Shown here in pieces: positions 31,513 through 44,500 of a DNA stretch of 64,000 nucleotides (positions are counted from its first letter, which is position 1; each line of letters starts with the position of its first letter). The stretch is from Agaricus subrufescens (lineage: Eukaryota > Basidiomycota > Agaricomycetes > Agaricales > Agaricaceae), in NCBI GenBank assembly GCA_029945375.1, contig CM057065.1, positions 2,418,001 through 2,482,000 on the forward strand, written 5' to 3'. A program made the translations under genes and the position numbers. The notes under the pieces were generated by a model. That model had not been told where the DNA came from. It saw only the letters and a list, made by a program, of their open reading frames with translations, and searched no databases.

Positions 31513-34044
31513 CAAAGACCTATCGTTCAGCGTCACAAATAATCAGCCCTCTATCATCCATCTATCGAAGCTGTTGCTCTTACCCTTGTTGACATTCCAA
31601 TCACCCTAGGCATCATCATCATTTTCAGCCTCATTCTTTACTTCATGACTGGCCTCCAACACAGTGTAGTGAGCGTTAGCAATGATTTTCCGTGCTATCC
31701 ACAAGTCTCATCTTGTAATACTAGGATCAATTTCTGTAAGAATGGTATCATATCCCTGTACTCTTGTTGCTGATCTATCACCAGCATTTTTCTTCTAGTC
31801 CTGTTTGTAGTGACATTGACTATGAAATCATGGTTTCGAAGTCTTGCCGCTCTATTTTCAACAGACGCATTGGCACAATCCGTTGCTGGAGTCTCTGTCC
31901 TAATAATTATTATATACGTCGGTGAGTCCTGTGCATCTCACTCTATGAAGGCATTTAACGACTAGACAGGTTATGCTATGCCGAAGCCGTCAATTGTCAA
32001 AGCTATGCGCTGGATCCCTTATATTAATGTAAGCACTCGACATCACTCGACATCCACTCTGAACGTTTCTATTCCACTAGCCTGTCCGGTATGGGTATGT
32101 TGCTTGAGTAGATGGAACCCACTCAATTTGATAACGCTAGCTCTCAGGTTCTAGTCCTTGATGACCAACGAATTCCGGTCGATTCAAGCTACATGTTCCA
32201 ATCTCGTTCCACAAGGCCCTGGTTATGAGAACGTCACCATCAACAATCAGGCGTGTACAACAGTCGGTTCGCTACCAGCACAAGCCAAAGTCAGCGGTAG
32301 CCGATTCCTCAAGTTCTCTTATGAGTACTCATACTCTCCCACTTGGAAGGTATGCCTGCCAAATCTCTAACAGGACGTTAATGCTGATATTGGTGGGTCA
32401 GAATTTGGGCATTGTTATGGCATACGGCATCGATCTCTCTGCTCTTCTCCTAATATGTACTGAGTATCTGTCATCTTCCGCGTATAAAAGCTCTCTAGTC
32501 TTGTTTCGTCGTGGTTACCAAAAAGTGTCTCACGGGACGGATGAAGAAAACAAAATGGCCCATGAGAAGGCGATGATGCCTGAAATAAACAGACAACCTG
32601 ATGAGGGAGCAACGTCCGTGTCGACACCACAATTGTCAGCGGACTTCTTTTCTTGGCAGCATCTGCAATACACTGTCTCTGTTTCTGGGGATGAAAGGAA
32701 GTTGTTAGATGATGTATCCGGTTATGTCACCCCAGGGAAGCTTACCGCTCTAATGGGGGAAACTGGTGCGGGAGAGACGACTCTTTTGAATGTCCTCGCG
32801 CAAAGGACCACCACAGGCATTGTATCTGGTGATCGCTTCGTTAATGGTCATCCTTTGCCGTATGACTTTCAAGCTCAAACGTGCGTCGTACCTCTTCGAA
32901 GTTCCGGATCGTGTGGCTGATGTGGTCTGAAAGTGGCTACGTTCAGCAGATGGATACGCATGTCCCCGAATGTACTATTTGAGAGGCTCTCCCTTTTTCT
33001 GCAAAACTGCGGCAAAATTCCTTCTGTCTTTCTCAATGAAAAAACAGAGTAGTAGGTGTAGCAACCTGGCTTTCAGCACAAACATACTAATTCTGTTAAA
33101 GTGTTGAAACATGTTTGCAAATGTGCGGCCTCCAAGATTACGCAGATGCTGTGATTGGCTCCTTAGGCGTCGAGCACCACAAGCGAGCTACTATTGCTGT
33201 CGAACTCGTTGCGAAAGTGAGGTGGTGCTCTGGATCTGATATGTACTGTGTTTATTCATGTGTCCGCTTCAGCCCAAACTTTTACTCTTTCTCGACGAAC
33301 CGACGTCCGGGCTGGATTCCCAGAGCGCATGGGCACTCGTATCATTTCTTCGTTCCCTCGCCGATAGTGGTCAGGCTATTCTTTACACGTAAGTTGCCTG
33401 TATCCAGAAAGTTGGTCGTCAATCATGTTAATACCTTTCCTAGTATACATCAGGTAAACTGATTATAGTAACTTATTTGCTTAAAAGAAAAAATAGAAGC
33501 ATATCTTTCTTAGCCATCGGCAGAGCTTTTTCAGGTTTTAGATCGCTTGCTCCTACTTAAGAGAGGTGGCCAAGCTGTATATCTTGGTGACCTCGGACGC
33601 AATGCCACTACGATTATCAATTATTTCGAGAAAAACGGTGCCCGCTCTTGTATCCCCGGCGAAAACCCGTCAGCCATATATTTATACTAAGAACCTCTCA
33701 GAGACTCACATGATCATTAGGGCTGAGTATATGCTCGAAGTCATTGGAGCAGGTGCAATGACAACTACCAAGTTCGATTGGCACTCCATTTGGAAAAAAT
33801 CTCAAGAAGTTGTATTGATCGAAGAGGAGATAGAAAACATTCATGCCAGAGGTCGCAATAAACCGGCTGTTGTGGCTGCTATTCACTCAAAATTCGCTAC
33901 TTCCTGGTTTTATCAGACATGGGAGCTGATAAAACGGAGCTATATTGCATTTTGAGGAATCCTTTGTATCTAATGGCTAAACTTACTCTGAATATCATCA
34001 GCGGGCTCTTCATCGGTTTTACCTTCTATCAGTCACCAAATTCC

Positions 34045-34824
34045 TGTAGGGATGAGTAATCGGCTACGCCCGATTCGGCCGATCACCATCCCTTACACTC
34101 CAACCATCACCATCCCGAAAGGCCGCTCTCGATTTCCTCTACCCAGCAATCTCGCGGAAGCGGCCCACACTCAAGATGTCATTAATTTCCGAAGTAGCAA
34201 AACACTGCAGGGACGATACAAGAGTAATCGGCTAACTCTTATTCCTCGGACTCACCCCCCCGACGTATGATAAGGACATCGGCCGTCCAACTTCGGCAGA
34301 CAGCCAAAGGAGGAGATAACGGCGCTCTCCTCTTCGAGGAGCAGAATGAGGAGATTATTTTTTTTTCTATTCAATTGGATATCGGGTACGAATTTAATTT
34401 TAAAATCTTACGATGTCGGTGGCTCTCGCCACTGGACTATCTATGCTGAATATGTGTATATAAAGAGCCACCGTGTAATAGGATACCCACCGAATAATCA
34501 CCCTTTCTTTCTCGCAGTTTCGATCGCCCTAACATCTGTCCTTGCTCTGAAATCCCAGAAACATCGTCTCATTCCTCTCGTTTAAAAGTCTTGAAGCTCT
34601 GTCTTTGCCTTGCTGCCATCTCAGCGTACTCTTCGCTGCTTCGGCGTGCCCTTCGCTGTCTCGGTGCAGCCTCTGCTCTCTCGTCCCCGGTTCTGAAGCC
34701 TCGAGGTCGTTCTGTCGATCTCACTTTGTTGAAGAACTCGTTTGCCCTTCATTCCCAACAAGGTGCTCAAAACAAAAATTTTGTGAGTAGTTGGGATGCT
34801 TCTTGTACATTCGTATTCCCAACA
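34045..34824. mobile_element. Solo LTR (780 bp) inserted in the ABC pseudogene
   Basis: Starts TGTAGGGATGAG and ends CGTATTCCCAACA, so the termini are imperfect inverted repeats (TGTAGGGA / TGTTGGGA) of LTR type. Flanks are ATTCC (34040-34044) and ATTCA (34825-34829), a one-mismatch 5-bp target duplication. A TATATAAAG box lies near 34455. Transporter TMD2 text runs up to the left flank and resumes about 20 bp after the right flank. It is unrelated to the copia LTR at 8550. Confidence 0.65.
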
Positions 34825-35341
34825 ATTCACACACCATAGGCAATTTTCATGACACTGACTTTGAGGTAAACATTCTCACGTCCCGGTACCAGTATCAGTT
34901 TTGAATGTGTATCTTTTCTTAGCGTTCCACTATCTGGTCAGTTGATGGTCCCATACGTCAACAAGCGTACCGTATACGAAGTGCGATTGGCGTAACTTCG
35001 GATTCATGATGGTCTTCGTCTTTTTTAATCTTCGTCTCCTCTCTTCCGAACCTCACATTTCAGTGAAATCATCATTCTATCCAGATTGCCATGATCTACA
35101 TTACGTACTATCTAGTTTGGATCCGCAGGAGGAAATTATTTCCAAAACTCGGGCAAATGAAGAAGAGCAGGGGTTGACGACCGCAGTATAGACAGAGTCA
35201 TCGCTTGAGATAGATGGCGTAATTATTTATTGAGAGGAGTTGAATGTAGAGTCAACTTCGAATATTGAGTACTAATGACTGCACTAACGGTCTGCACAAG
35301 TTTCTCATTGACATACTCGCCTTGACTCTTATACCTGTAAG

Positions 35342-36648
35342 GCGACCATTCCCTCCGCATTTGGCGCTCCGGTACCCAACATCGCTACGCAACGGTCACA
35401 AATGACCGCCGAAATGTACTCGAATTGGACGCTTTTCATTGCGCCTATCGTTTTGCGTGGTAGATTCCAGAAGGAGATTTATTATAAGCATTTTATGAGG
35501 CTAGTAGACTTGCTCAAGTTGTGTTTAGCTCTTGAAATTACGGAAAACGAGTTGGATTTGATAGAGAGAGGTTTTGAGTCCTGGGTCCTAGACTATGAAC
35601 AGTGAGTGGAATAAATTTTAGTTCATACCACTGACTCAACCGGTACAGGTTATATTACCAGAATAATCCCGCTCGGCTCTCAGCATGTCCACTCACCGTT
35701 CACGCGCTCCTGCACATTGCATGGGGCATCAGGGTAATGGGCCCTGTCTGGACGTATTGGGCATTCCCGATGGAACGCCATTGTAACACACTCCTCCGAT
35801 CGGTTCGAAGCAGGCGACACCCATACTCATCAATTGATGCCTTCGTCACCGCGAATGCCCAGCTCGACCAAATCCGGCTCAAATACAACCTACATCAAGT
35901 TTTGTGTTTAAGTCCTCCAAAGGCTACGCCAGCTGATGCTCTTATTCATAACTCCTGTTTGTTCCGTTCCAGTATATCATTTGTTAAGAATATTAATATT
36001 AACCGATCTTTTTATCCAAGATCCACTTTACAAACTTTGTTCACCGAAGAAAAAGGAGGTTGTTTCCACACCCCTTCGTAACAAAATTTACGCAGCGTTG
36101 GCAACTCGTTTTAGGGTCACCAAAGCTGCAATTCAAGCCGTTTTGAAACTCGACCAGCCGCTTGTCCAGTACGGCAGGGTTGTCAGGCTCGAGGGAGGAG
36201 ATCGTATGATAGCGCACGACTTAGTCTCGATCAGCCAAGATACCCGAGACGCCTCGTACATCAAGGTACGTGTTCCTGAATATCTCTTTTTCACCAACTG
36301 AATTTGAATATCGAGTACGTCCAACTTGTTGATAAATTTGCAAGGCAGAGGAATCGCACTCCGGAATTCATTCCGGTAGTGTTCTATGGCCAGCTGAAGC
36401 GCATCATCATTCTGGATCTTCCGCAGAACGTCGCTCCATTCCAAAATTCACAATCTACGATTATTTTTGCCGTCGTCGAGACAGTCAAGACCATCAAGGA
36501 GGGGAATGTTTATTTCTACTCGGGCCCTCCTGGACCAACGGAAGTGGTGGATCTGACCACTGTGCAATGTGTTGTAGGGCGGGTTCGTGATCGAGATCGT
36601 TACGCGATTGTTGACAGAGGCAATAGTGCCTCAATTTCTCTTGATTAA
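35342..36648 (+). pseudogene. C-terminal part of a tnp2/CACTA-type (Plavaka-like) transposase protein
   Basis: The frame begins IPSAFGAPVPNIATQRSQMT AEMYSNWTLFIAPIVLRGRF, the conserved region after the catalytic domain in basidiomycete tnp2-type transposases. After an intron at about 35601-35648 it continues PARLSACPLTVHALLHIAWG and MERHCNTLLRSVRSRRHPYS, then, in another frame, LRNKIYAALATRF, YGRVVRLEGGDRM, DKFARQRNRTPEF and CVVGRVRDRDRYAIVDRGN, ending TAA at 36648. Order and spacing fit the family. The N-terminal transposase core is absent, and a frame change near 35960 with no clear intron marks decay. It directly follows the broken ABC gene, adding to the transposon-dense zone. Confidence 0.65.
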
Positions 36649-38496
36649 ACTGTTGGTCAGTCTTTCTTTTCGATCGTCTAACTAGGCTAATATTGTCCAA
36701 CAGCATATCTATAGTAGGACCGTAAATATCTAAAGTTTTATGTATAGCGGATATAGCGGACAAGTCAATGGACCCTTTTTTTCTCTCGTCATTTATCGCT
36801 AATCAAACTTTGAAAATGGCCTCAAGAAAAGTCCAGGTTGACTAGACAACATCAGCCCGACTCCAATACTCTTGGTATGCTTCATTTACAGACTGACACC
36901 CCTTGTAGGACTTTGATTGATCAACAACAATCATACATGCTATTTTAACAGTGAGTACATAATCTTTCCTTCCGAGATATCATGATTAATTTACAGACAA
37001 CATGTAGCGCCATATACAAGAAAATACGATCGAAGTATATCATCTCGCGCACCCACCTTCTACTCACCCTTCCTTTCCTCGCTCCCGCTTCTCCTCGTCA
37101 CCTCGACGCCGCGACCGCTACTCCACCTGCCCGTGGCCCTAGCCGCCCCCAAACACCCCCCTCGACACATCGATGCCGCGCCAAATGCCCCGCAAACAAC
37201 ACTCCACCCACTTGCAACCCTAGCCCTCCACAAACGCCCCCCCTCCCCCTCGACACATCGATCCCGCGCCAAATGCCCCGCGAACACCACACCACCCACT
37301 CGCAACCCTAGCTGTCCCCAGATACCCCCCTCGACACACCGATCCCGCGCCAGATGCCTACCGCTCTACCCACCACTCGCAGCCCCAGCGCTGCCGCGAC
37401 AACTTTCCTCAACATCTTGACGCAGCACCGTGCCCTCCGCGATCGCCTTTCCACCACCTCTCTGCCCCAGCATCGCCGCCAAGCACCCTCCACATCTCAG
37501 AGCCGTGCCGAATGGCTCTCGATACTTCAAAGCGCCCTCTCCGCAGTCGTCTAGGCGATCCCACACCCAATACATCACCATATTCGACCCATGAAATCCC
37601 CCCTCGCTTTCAACCACTCCCAGTCGCCTCCGTTCGCGTAGACCTCGGCGGGATATCGTTCATCTTCATACAAGTGCAGTGTTAACACTGCATGCTCCCC
37701 ACAGAATGCCCGCACGGTCCAGTGAGACTCGCCGCCAAAATGCGAGTGTTTTCGTCCCCTATGAACATGTAAGTGTTTATTCGCCTATATAGATAAAAGG
37801 ACTCACATCAGTACCCATTCTGTCGAACAGCCCTTCAAATATTCTCCAAAAAAATCACCGTACAAAAGGAAGGCTGCTTCAAGCCTTTCCTTCGCCTTCT
37901 CTCTCTCTGTTGTACTTGGAAACCATTTCTGCTTCAAGAAAAAGCATGAGTAAGTCCAAGTACTCATTATATTGGCAGTCCGGGGTCTTTTAGAGCGAGG
38001 GGACGCTGGCGTAGTCGAGTAGGCCGGGTTGTGCGCAAACCTGGCGCAAACAGTCAGATCAGAAGAGGCCTCACCAAAATGGTAATCAGATTTTACGGCG
38101 CAATGATTAGCGCCTGGTGTAAGTTCAATACCATTCGTCTATACACAAAGATAATACTCAACAAGTTGAAGGGTTAATGAGGGCACAAAAAGTTTCAAAT
38201 CAATGTTTCTTTATCCAGGAAAAAAGCCATGCACGACGACGACGGCGAAAAAATAAATTGAAAATACTGAATAGCGTGTTTCGTAGCGTAATTTGTTATG
38301 TTAAAAAGCTACTTGCGAAGGTGTAAAAAACGGACCCACTAAGCTATCCTATTACAGTATGTAAAAAGCGCTGTCTATATACGGAAAAAAAATTCCGACT
38401 TAAGGCTCCGTTCCTGTGATTTCCGACCTCTGGCAGCGGGTTTCACAAGAAACGAAGTTAAACGTCGTGTTTTCCGAAGGCTGTGGGCTCACAGTG
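36649..38496. other. Gene-free region with C-rich tandem repeats
   Basis: About 37060-37560 is extremely C-rich on the plus strand. All frames there are low-complexity (Pro/Thr/Ser) and open by composition, so none is called a gene. The remainder holds no domain-like frame. Confidence 0.5.
37130..37375. repeat. C-rich tandem repeat, three copies of 81-88 bp
   Basis: The core CTCGACACATCGATCCCGCG recurs near 37161, 37249 and 37330 (the copies are not identical), each followed by CCAAATGCC or CCAGATGCC and a CACCACCCACTCGCAACCC-like spacer. Units differ by several bases and in length. Confidence 0.7.
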
Positions 38497-39328
38497 TTTG
38501 TTGGCGCACATATTCGCCGGCTTACCGTCCGATACACCTCTTCACCTCAAACAACTTGACATAACTGGTCTTCATGTTTCGGCTGACGACATCCAGACAC
38601 ACATACATCATCTACTCTCTTTGAAGGTACTTCGGATGATGTTTAATCGCCACGCGAATGCACCCCAACAGAACGGCCAGATTTGCCGTCTTCTATGTGA
38701 GAGCTCTATATGCCTCGAAGAGCTCGTCATCGATACCACGCATCCAATTGGTGTTCTCGACTATCTCTCATCATATTCAGGCCTTCGGCATCTCGAGTTC
38801 CAATCACGATACCCCGGGGCTGACACGTCTGAGGGTATTCGTCGTTTCTTCTTTTCGGTGCTTCCACTCCACGGCGACACGCTACAACTCTTGTATCTAG
38901 GTTGGACAGTTGAGACCCTGTGGACAACTGACATTGCTCCAGATTGTCTCGCTCAACTAGCAAACTGTCAGCAACTAACCAACCTTTCATGTTTTGTCAC
39001 AATGACAGTAGGTCCTTCAGAACGGAATAATAAATTATTGGTATGTGTTGCTTCATCTCCATAAGTTGATTTGTTCTTTTAATGCTAATTTGCAGCTTGG
39101 TTGGTTGGAAACGGGGATGAGACTTCCGCGTTTGCAGTATTTGATGTTTGGCTTGACCTGTCGGTACCAGCCGCCACTTCAGGCGGGGGTATTCCAACAT
39201 TATACTGAAACACAGTTCCTGATGGAAGAAAAATTCAGTGAATCTACCGCAGCTGCAGTCGATAAACTTAAGGCAGCCCTTAGAGTCCCATTTGAGACAA
39301 GGGTTCTCTCATTTACTCTGGGACCATG
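38497..39328 (+). pseudogene. 5'-truncated copy of the F-box/LRR-like gene at 39931
   Basis: From TTGTTGGCGCACATATTCGC the sequence is almost identical to the 3' two thirds of the intact gene at 39931-41504, including the position and most of the sequence of its last intron (about 39041-39095). It ends with the same RVLSFTLGP and stop. The F-box exons are missing; homology starts abruptly at 38499. Differences are mostly substitutions that keep the frame open (for example FFFSVLPLHG for FFCSVLPLHG), so the duplication is recent. Confidence 0.8.
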
Positions 39329-39930
39329 ACCGTTTATTCGTTTTGCTTAGTGAGCTTTATCGACAAACTACTACAATATATATAAAAATACTGTTTCTGC
39401 GATTTGGGTGCCTTTGTCGCAAACAATGAGTGATTGCTTTGCAATCAGTTAATTTGTAAATACTGAACTATTTCAATATCGTTCCTTAAAGCAGTTTACC
39501 CGAAGAAAGGTTCTCATCTTTCTCATGTATGGTCGTCGGCACCTGGAATGGCTCAGTAGGATTGCCCTCATCGACATCATCTAAGATGTGAGCTAAGGTT
39601 AAGCGGGGCCAGTTCTTAGGACAGGACAAATTTTGGTAGATACATACAACATTTCTGACAGGGAGTATGGCAAGAGTGATTGCATCATTGAGCATGTTGT
39701 GGAGCAACTTGACGGGAGGCGTGGCATGAGCATAAACAGAGCGTAAAAAACAGGCGTTTGAATCATCACACCACAACGCTAGACTTTTATGTTGACGTGT
39801 GGGTGAGAAAGAAGTAGTAATATTTTTGAAATAAAAATTTACAAAACATGTGCTTATTTTTTTTCCCTTAAATGGGATTAACCTGTTATCACAACCAACT
39901 CCCTGTGATTTTACGTGAATCATTGAAAAC

Positions 39931-41504
39931 ATGGCGACCACATTCCTCGATCTTCCAGACGAATTAATTTTGCATATAGCAGCATTGTTGGTGAGCTGAA
40001 CTTTTTATGCACCGTTTTACAAATTGAAAGTCGGTAGCATGTCCATGAGCGCCGTGATATGCGCTTCGTCTCAAAACAGATCAATCACTTGATCTCACCT
40101 ATCACGTTCGAGGAACTACGATGGCTTGTACCCGATGAATATGGACCAGAGCGGTGTTCAAGCCTATCGGAGTATCTCAGATGTGGAAAGGAGTTAGTCT
40201 TCAGCCGTTGTACGAAGAAGATCTGCATTCCAGTTGGTGCTGGTGAATGTCCTCCTGATCGACAGCTTCTATGGCTCCAGTTGCTCAACGATTTAGTGCC
40301 GACTCTGGTCAATTTGCATTCCTTAGAGTAAGTGATAGATTCATTTCAACAACAGCTATTGATGCCTAAATCAGATGGTCCTACTGGCCAGAAAAGCATC
40401 CAGTACCACATCTGGTTATTGACATACTCAACTCCTTTGGATCCCTTCCTAACCTTCAAAATTTAAAAGTTTGTGTTTTGATCTTTGATCCATTTCCGGG
40501 TTTCAACCTCAAGAGTTTTTCCAACTTGTCCTCACTCTCAATACTTTGGGAACATGAGCCAAACATCAACCGGAGCTTCGTTGATGACATCGCAGATCTG
40601 CTCGGACGATGTCCAAAATTGGAATCCCTTACGTTCTCCATCCCACGCCCATACCACCCTCTCAAAGCCCCTTTGTTGGCGCACATATTCGCCGGCTTAC
40701 CGTCCGATACACCTCTTCACCTCAAACAACTTGACATAACTGGTCTTCATGTTTCGGCTGACGACTTCCAGACACACATACATCATCTACTCTCTTTGAA
40801 GGTACTTCGGATGATGTTTAACCGCCACGCGGATGCACCCCTACAGAACGGCCAAATTTTCCATCTTCTGTCTGACAACTCTATACGCCTCGAAGAGCTC
40901 ACCATCGATACCACGCATCCAATTGGTGTTCTCGACTATCTTTCATCATATTCAGGCCTTCGGCGTCTCGAGTTCCAATCACGATACCCCGGGGCTGACA
41001 CGCCTGAGGGTATTCGTCGTTTCTTCTGTTCGGTGCTTCCACTCCACGGCGACACGTTACAACTCTTGTATCTAGGTTGGACAGTTGAGACCCTGTGGAC
41101 AACTGACATTGCTCCGGATTGTCTCGCTCAATTGGCGAACTGTCAGCAACTAACCAACCTTTCATGTTTTGTCACAATGACAGTAGGACCCTCAGAACGG
41201 AATAATAAATTATTGGTATGTGTTGCTTCATCTCAATAAGTTGATTTGTCTTCTTAATGCTAATGTGCAGCTTGGTTGGTTGGAAGCGGGAATGAGACTT
41301 CCACGTTTGCAGTATTTAATGTTTGGTTTGACCTGTCGGTACCAGCCGCCACTTCAGGCGGGGGTATTCCAACATTATACTGAAACACAGTTCCTGATGG
41401 AAGAAAAATTTAGTGAATCTACCGCAGCTGCAGTCGATAAACTGAAGGCATCCCTTAGAGTCCCATTTGAGACAAGGGTTCTCTCATTTACTCTAGGACC
41501 ATGA
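39931..41504 (+). CDS. F-box/LRR-like protein, intact member of a local family
   Basis: The inferred exons 39931-39990, 40038-40327, 40375-41215 and 41271-41504 give 474 aa. The N-terminus MATTFLDLPDELILHIAALL is the first helix of an F-box (pattern LPDELILHI), followed by RRDMRFVSKQINHLISPITF, so an SCF adaptor role is inferred. The rest has Leu-rich segments (LKQLDITGLHVSADD, LLSLKVLRMMFNRHADAP, IRLEELTIDTTHPIGVLDYL, YLGWTVETLW) of the F-box/LRR type. A close truncated copy lies just upstream, and a diverged, inverted paralog with the same exon structure at 59779-61352. Introns are 47-55 bp. Confidence 0.8.
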
Positions 41505-44500
41505 CTGTTAATTCATTTTTGATAGTGGACTTTATCGACGAACTGCAGTTTAGGTTACTCATTTGACGTGTCTTGTTCTCGTCGAATAGCAACGTTTGTG
41601 TTTACACTTTGCTTGTTATTCACATTTCGTTAGTTGATCCGATTGAATTTGATTTGGATAGTTTCTTTATGACCGAAATATACAGTATATTGCAGAACGA
41701 AATGACCGCTTCTGTCTAAAACATTTTATTTACGAGAAACTATGTTACTCAATGCGACCATCCTGCAATTGAGCTGGACTTCAATAATATCACGAAGATG
41801 GAGCATCCATCAGAACCTCATGTATATCCTCCTCTGAGGAGCGACCGCAAAATGACTATCGGTGCTTTTATTTTCCACTCCGCTTATGCTATTGGAAGGG
41901 GGCGATGAACTCTACTCCTGGTGTAAACGATTTCAAGATTGCGAATACTGACACCGGTGGTCCCCTGGTTTTTGTTTGGCTTACATCTCTCAGCGAAGAT
42001 CAGGTTCGTGTTGCGTTGCAAGATCAAGTTAAGACTATAATTAACATTGCTTAAAAAAAGATCCCGCGGATTTCGATGTAACTGCGCAAACCCTTGGCTG
42101 ACCCTCGGTCTCCTGATCCAATTGCGACATGAATTCACCTGATGCCCGAATACTGACCGTTCTATTTCTGATAAAGCTACGAATCATCACACCCTCTTCT
42201 CTGATGAGAAGTGATCCAGGAGTGGAAAAAAAGGATTCACGCCTTGGATCGGCAGGTGATCATCAATGTTCCTTCACTACTAGCCTAGGTAGACCCAATT
42301 TGAGCATAGTCGAAGAATTCGCTCAGATTGAAGTTCAAATTTCAGAGAGTTAGCACCAGCTCTTCCGGCCCAAACCCTCTGACAAATTTCAGTCACCCGT
42401 AACTACGACAGGCATATCAAGTGTTCTAGTGACCTATATCACTCAAAGGAGATTGTACAAGATTCTTCAGAAGCAACTATGATGTCACTTCACATCGTGT
42501 CATATCATAAAGATTTGATATGGATGTTCCATCCCCAGTTTACATTTGATAGCAGGGATCGGCGTGGCACGATCCCCGAATCTACCACAGAAGCCTTGTG
42601 TCGAGACGTCGACGTCATCAAAAACCGTTAACATGGCAAGTGACGCCATGAATGTACGTTCGGGGTTGTTCAATCCCGAAACCAAGTGAAAACCCAGTAG
42701 CAAGTCCTTGGATTTAAGAAAAATAGGCAGCATCATCTTTGATCGTCGTCAACTATATAATTACCTGAACTATAGATGGTGGCGTAAGCTTCGCATGAAT
42801 TTGCCTATGAGGGCATGATGAAGTTGCCTATGGTACGAGGGAAGGATGGATATAATGCTACCATAATAAGCTCAAGATCAGGTTAATTGGCGGGAGGGCT
42901 GTTCCAATGTGCCACGCGACACTCACCTCCAGCTTCCTCAGGATAAGTTTTGATAGATACTCTCTCATATTATGGGGGCGTCTTTTCGATTTGTATGCGT
43001 AGTATTAAGGTCACACCTTAAGACCATCGTCAGAGCAAGAGAGTAGGGCGGAGATCTCCCCGGAAACTGCCGGGAGGACGTTGTACCTGTTGACTCGCGC
43101 TGTGAAGGAGTGTCCATCACAGATAGTAAACAATCTCCTTACAACGGACGCTAATTAACACGACATGAGGAGCCCCGCATACTAACCTATCATCAACAAC
43201 AGGGAGGGTACGCTAGAAGGTGCGGAGATCTCAGAGGCGGGCTGGCTATCAAAAAGTAGGTTTTAGTGGGTAAACGGCTAGTTTGTTTACGGTCCGTAGA
43301 CTAAACACCGGAACCCCACACTACGCCTGTGCATAACAGCAATTCCCTAAGGAGCAGACCACGTGTCCGCAAAAATTGGATCGCGTCTCTCCACTGTTAT
43401 CTCACAGCAAATGCTAATTGCAACCCACTACTGTCGAGCTTAACGTCAAGTACCTAAAGCTTAAAACTCTAACAAAAAAAGAGAGGAGAAAGAAAACAGA
43501 GAGACTCAGTGTGGCAAAGTCTAATTGACTGTTATCGGCTCTTGAAGCTTGATAAGCGATCGCTGAGAGGAAGGTTGAAAGGTAATTATCGGTATAACGA
43601 AGTAATGATCCCTGGTAACTTTGAATTAATATTTACGATATTTCTGAGAGATTATGCAGCCGGCGAGTAGACCTCTAAGCCTTCCACATGGCAATATCAA
43701 ATTGAGGCTGCTCCAAGATAACGCTATTTCTGTCGTATCGAACACTGGGCATCGGCAGTAAATATCTTGTCCAATGCTTGTGATTAGCGCTTTCGCTTAT
43801 CAGGTGAGCATGGAAGGGGCATCGTCGTGTTTGCTCTATCTAAAATCGATGATTTCCTCTTGTTGAGATGTAGTGAACTGTTTTCTAAGGTTACGGAACA
43901 GAGGGAAACTGTCCTCTCTATGTTCATTAGAGGTGGAAAAACCTCTCCGGCCAACCCGTTGTTCTTCCTTGTGCTGATATATGAAGTCAGCAGACATGGT
44001 CTTGGGAGACACTTACCCCGACTCCTGATCACCTGAGAACACTTGCAAGCGTAGCGTTGACAGTTCCCCACTCCAACTTACTTTTTGCTCATCCGATGTT
44101 AATATCGAAGTATTGTCTCTTTTGCTTGTACAGGCCTTCTTTTTGATACACTCGAAACAGTAATGTCGTTTGCTACTCTCTGTCCGCCCTGCGTCACTGA
44201 TGTACTGCAAATTATCGGAAAATATGTGGTTCATTATCTGCTAAGAGGCTACACGTGGAGGAGACAAGCGATCAGCTATGTCACCTCGGCGATACACCGC
44301 CTTTTAATGTTCTGTACAAGTGAGCCTCATTGTCAAGACTTGGTAGACGCATAGTACCAGCTACTAATGTAGTATGCATCCTGGCAGTGAGCGTATTCGT
44401 TTCCTGTTTGTAGCGAAACGTGGCCTTTAAGAACATAGAAAGCCATCGACTCTGTCCTAGCTATTGGTCTATCTTTAGGTATAATAAGATACTAGTCTGC

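Larger units (their letters stand above)
28328..35000 (+). pseudogene. PDR-type ABCG transporter pseudogene, multiply interrupted
   Basis: PDR transporters (NBD1-TMD1-NBD2-TMD2) export drugs and metabolites across the plasma membrane. Recognisable pieces are in order: an N-terminal part (FDLAQTLQKLIQ, GVGASASHAPS); NBD1 Walker A (GRPRSGSTTLLK), signature VSGGEKKRVSLAEAL and GLDASTALEFVR; TMD1 pieces (TIPQQISVVVTSRIQILSGN, ALTLVDIPITLGIII); NBD2 (MGETGAGETTLLNVL) with GSLGVEHHKRATIAVELVAK and [20 protein letters not shown]; and TMD2 start (GLFIGFTFYQSPN, then GQLMVPYVNKRTVYEVR). Damage: a 622-bp TIR element with about 50 codons missing before NBD1; an AT-rich insertion; an in-frame TAA near 31540; NBD2 Walker A Lys changed to Glu (codon 32774-32776); further stops in NBD2; and a solo LTR in TMD2. 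The end is undefined. It is certainly not functional. Confidence 0.85.

Noticed and set aside
37060..37617. Several long Pro/Arg-rich frames on both strands
   Set aside because: They are open because of extreme C-richness and tandem repetition; no codon-level sign of a protein.
39486..39941. 151-codon minus-strand frame overlapping the promoter and first exon region of the 39931 gene
   Set aside because: No recognisable domain, and it collides with a well-supported gene on the other strand.
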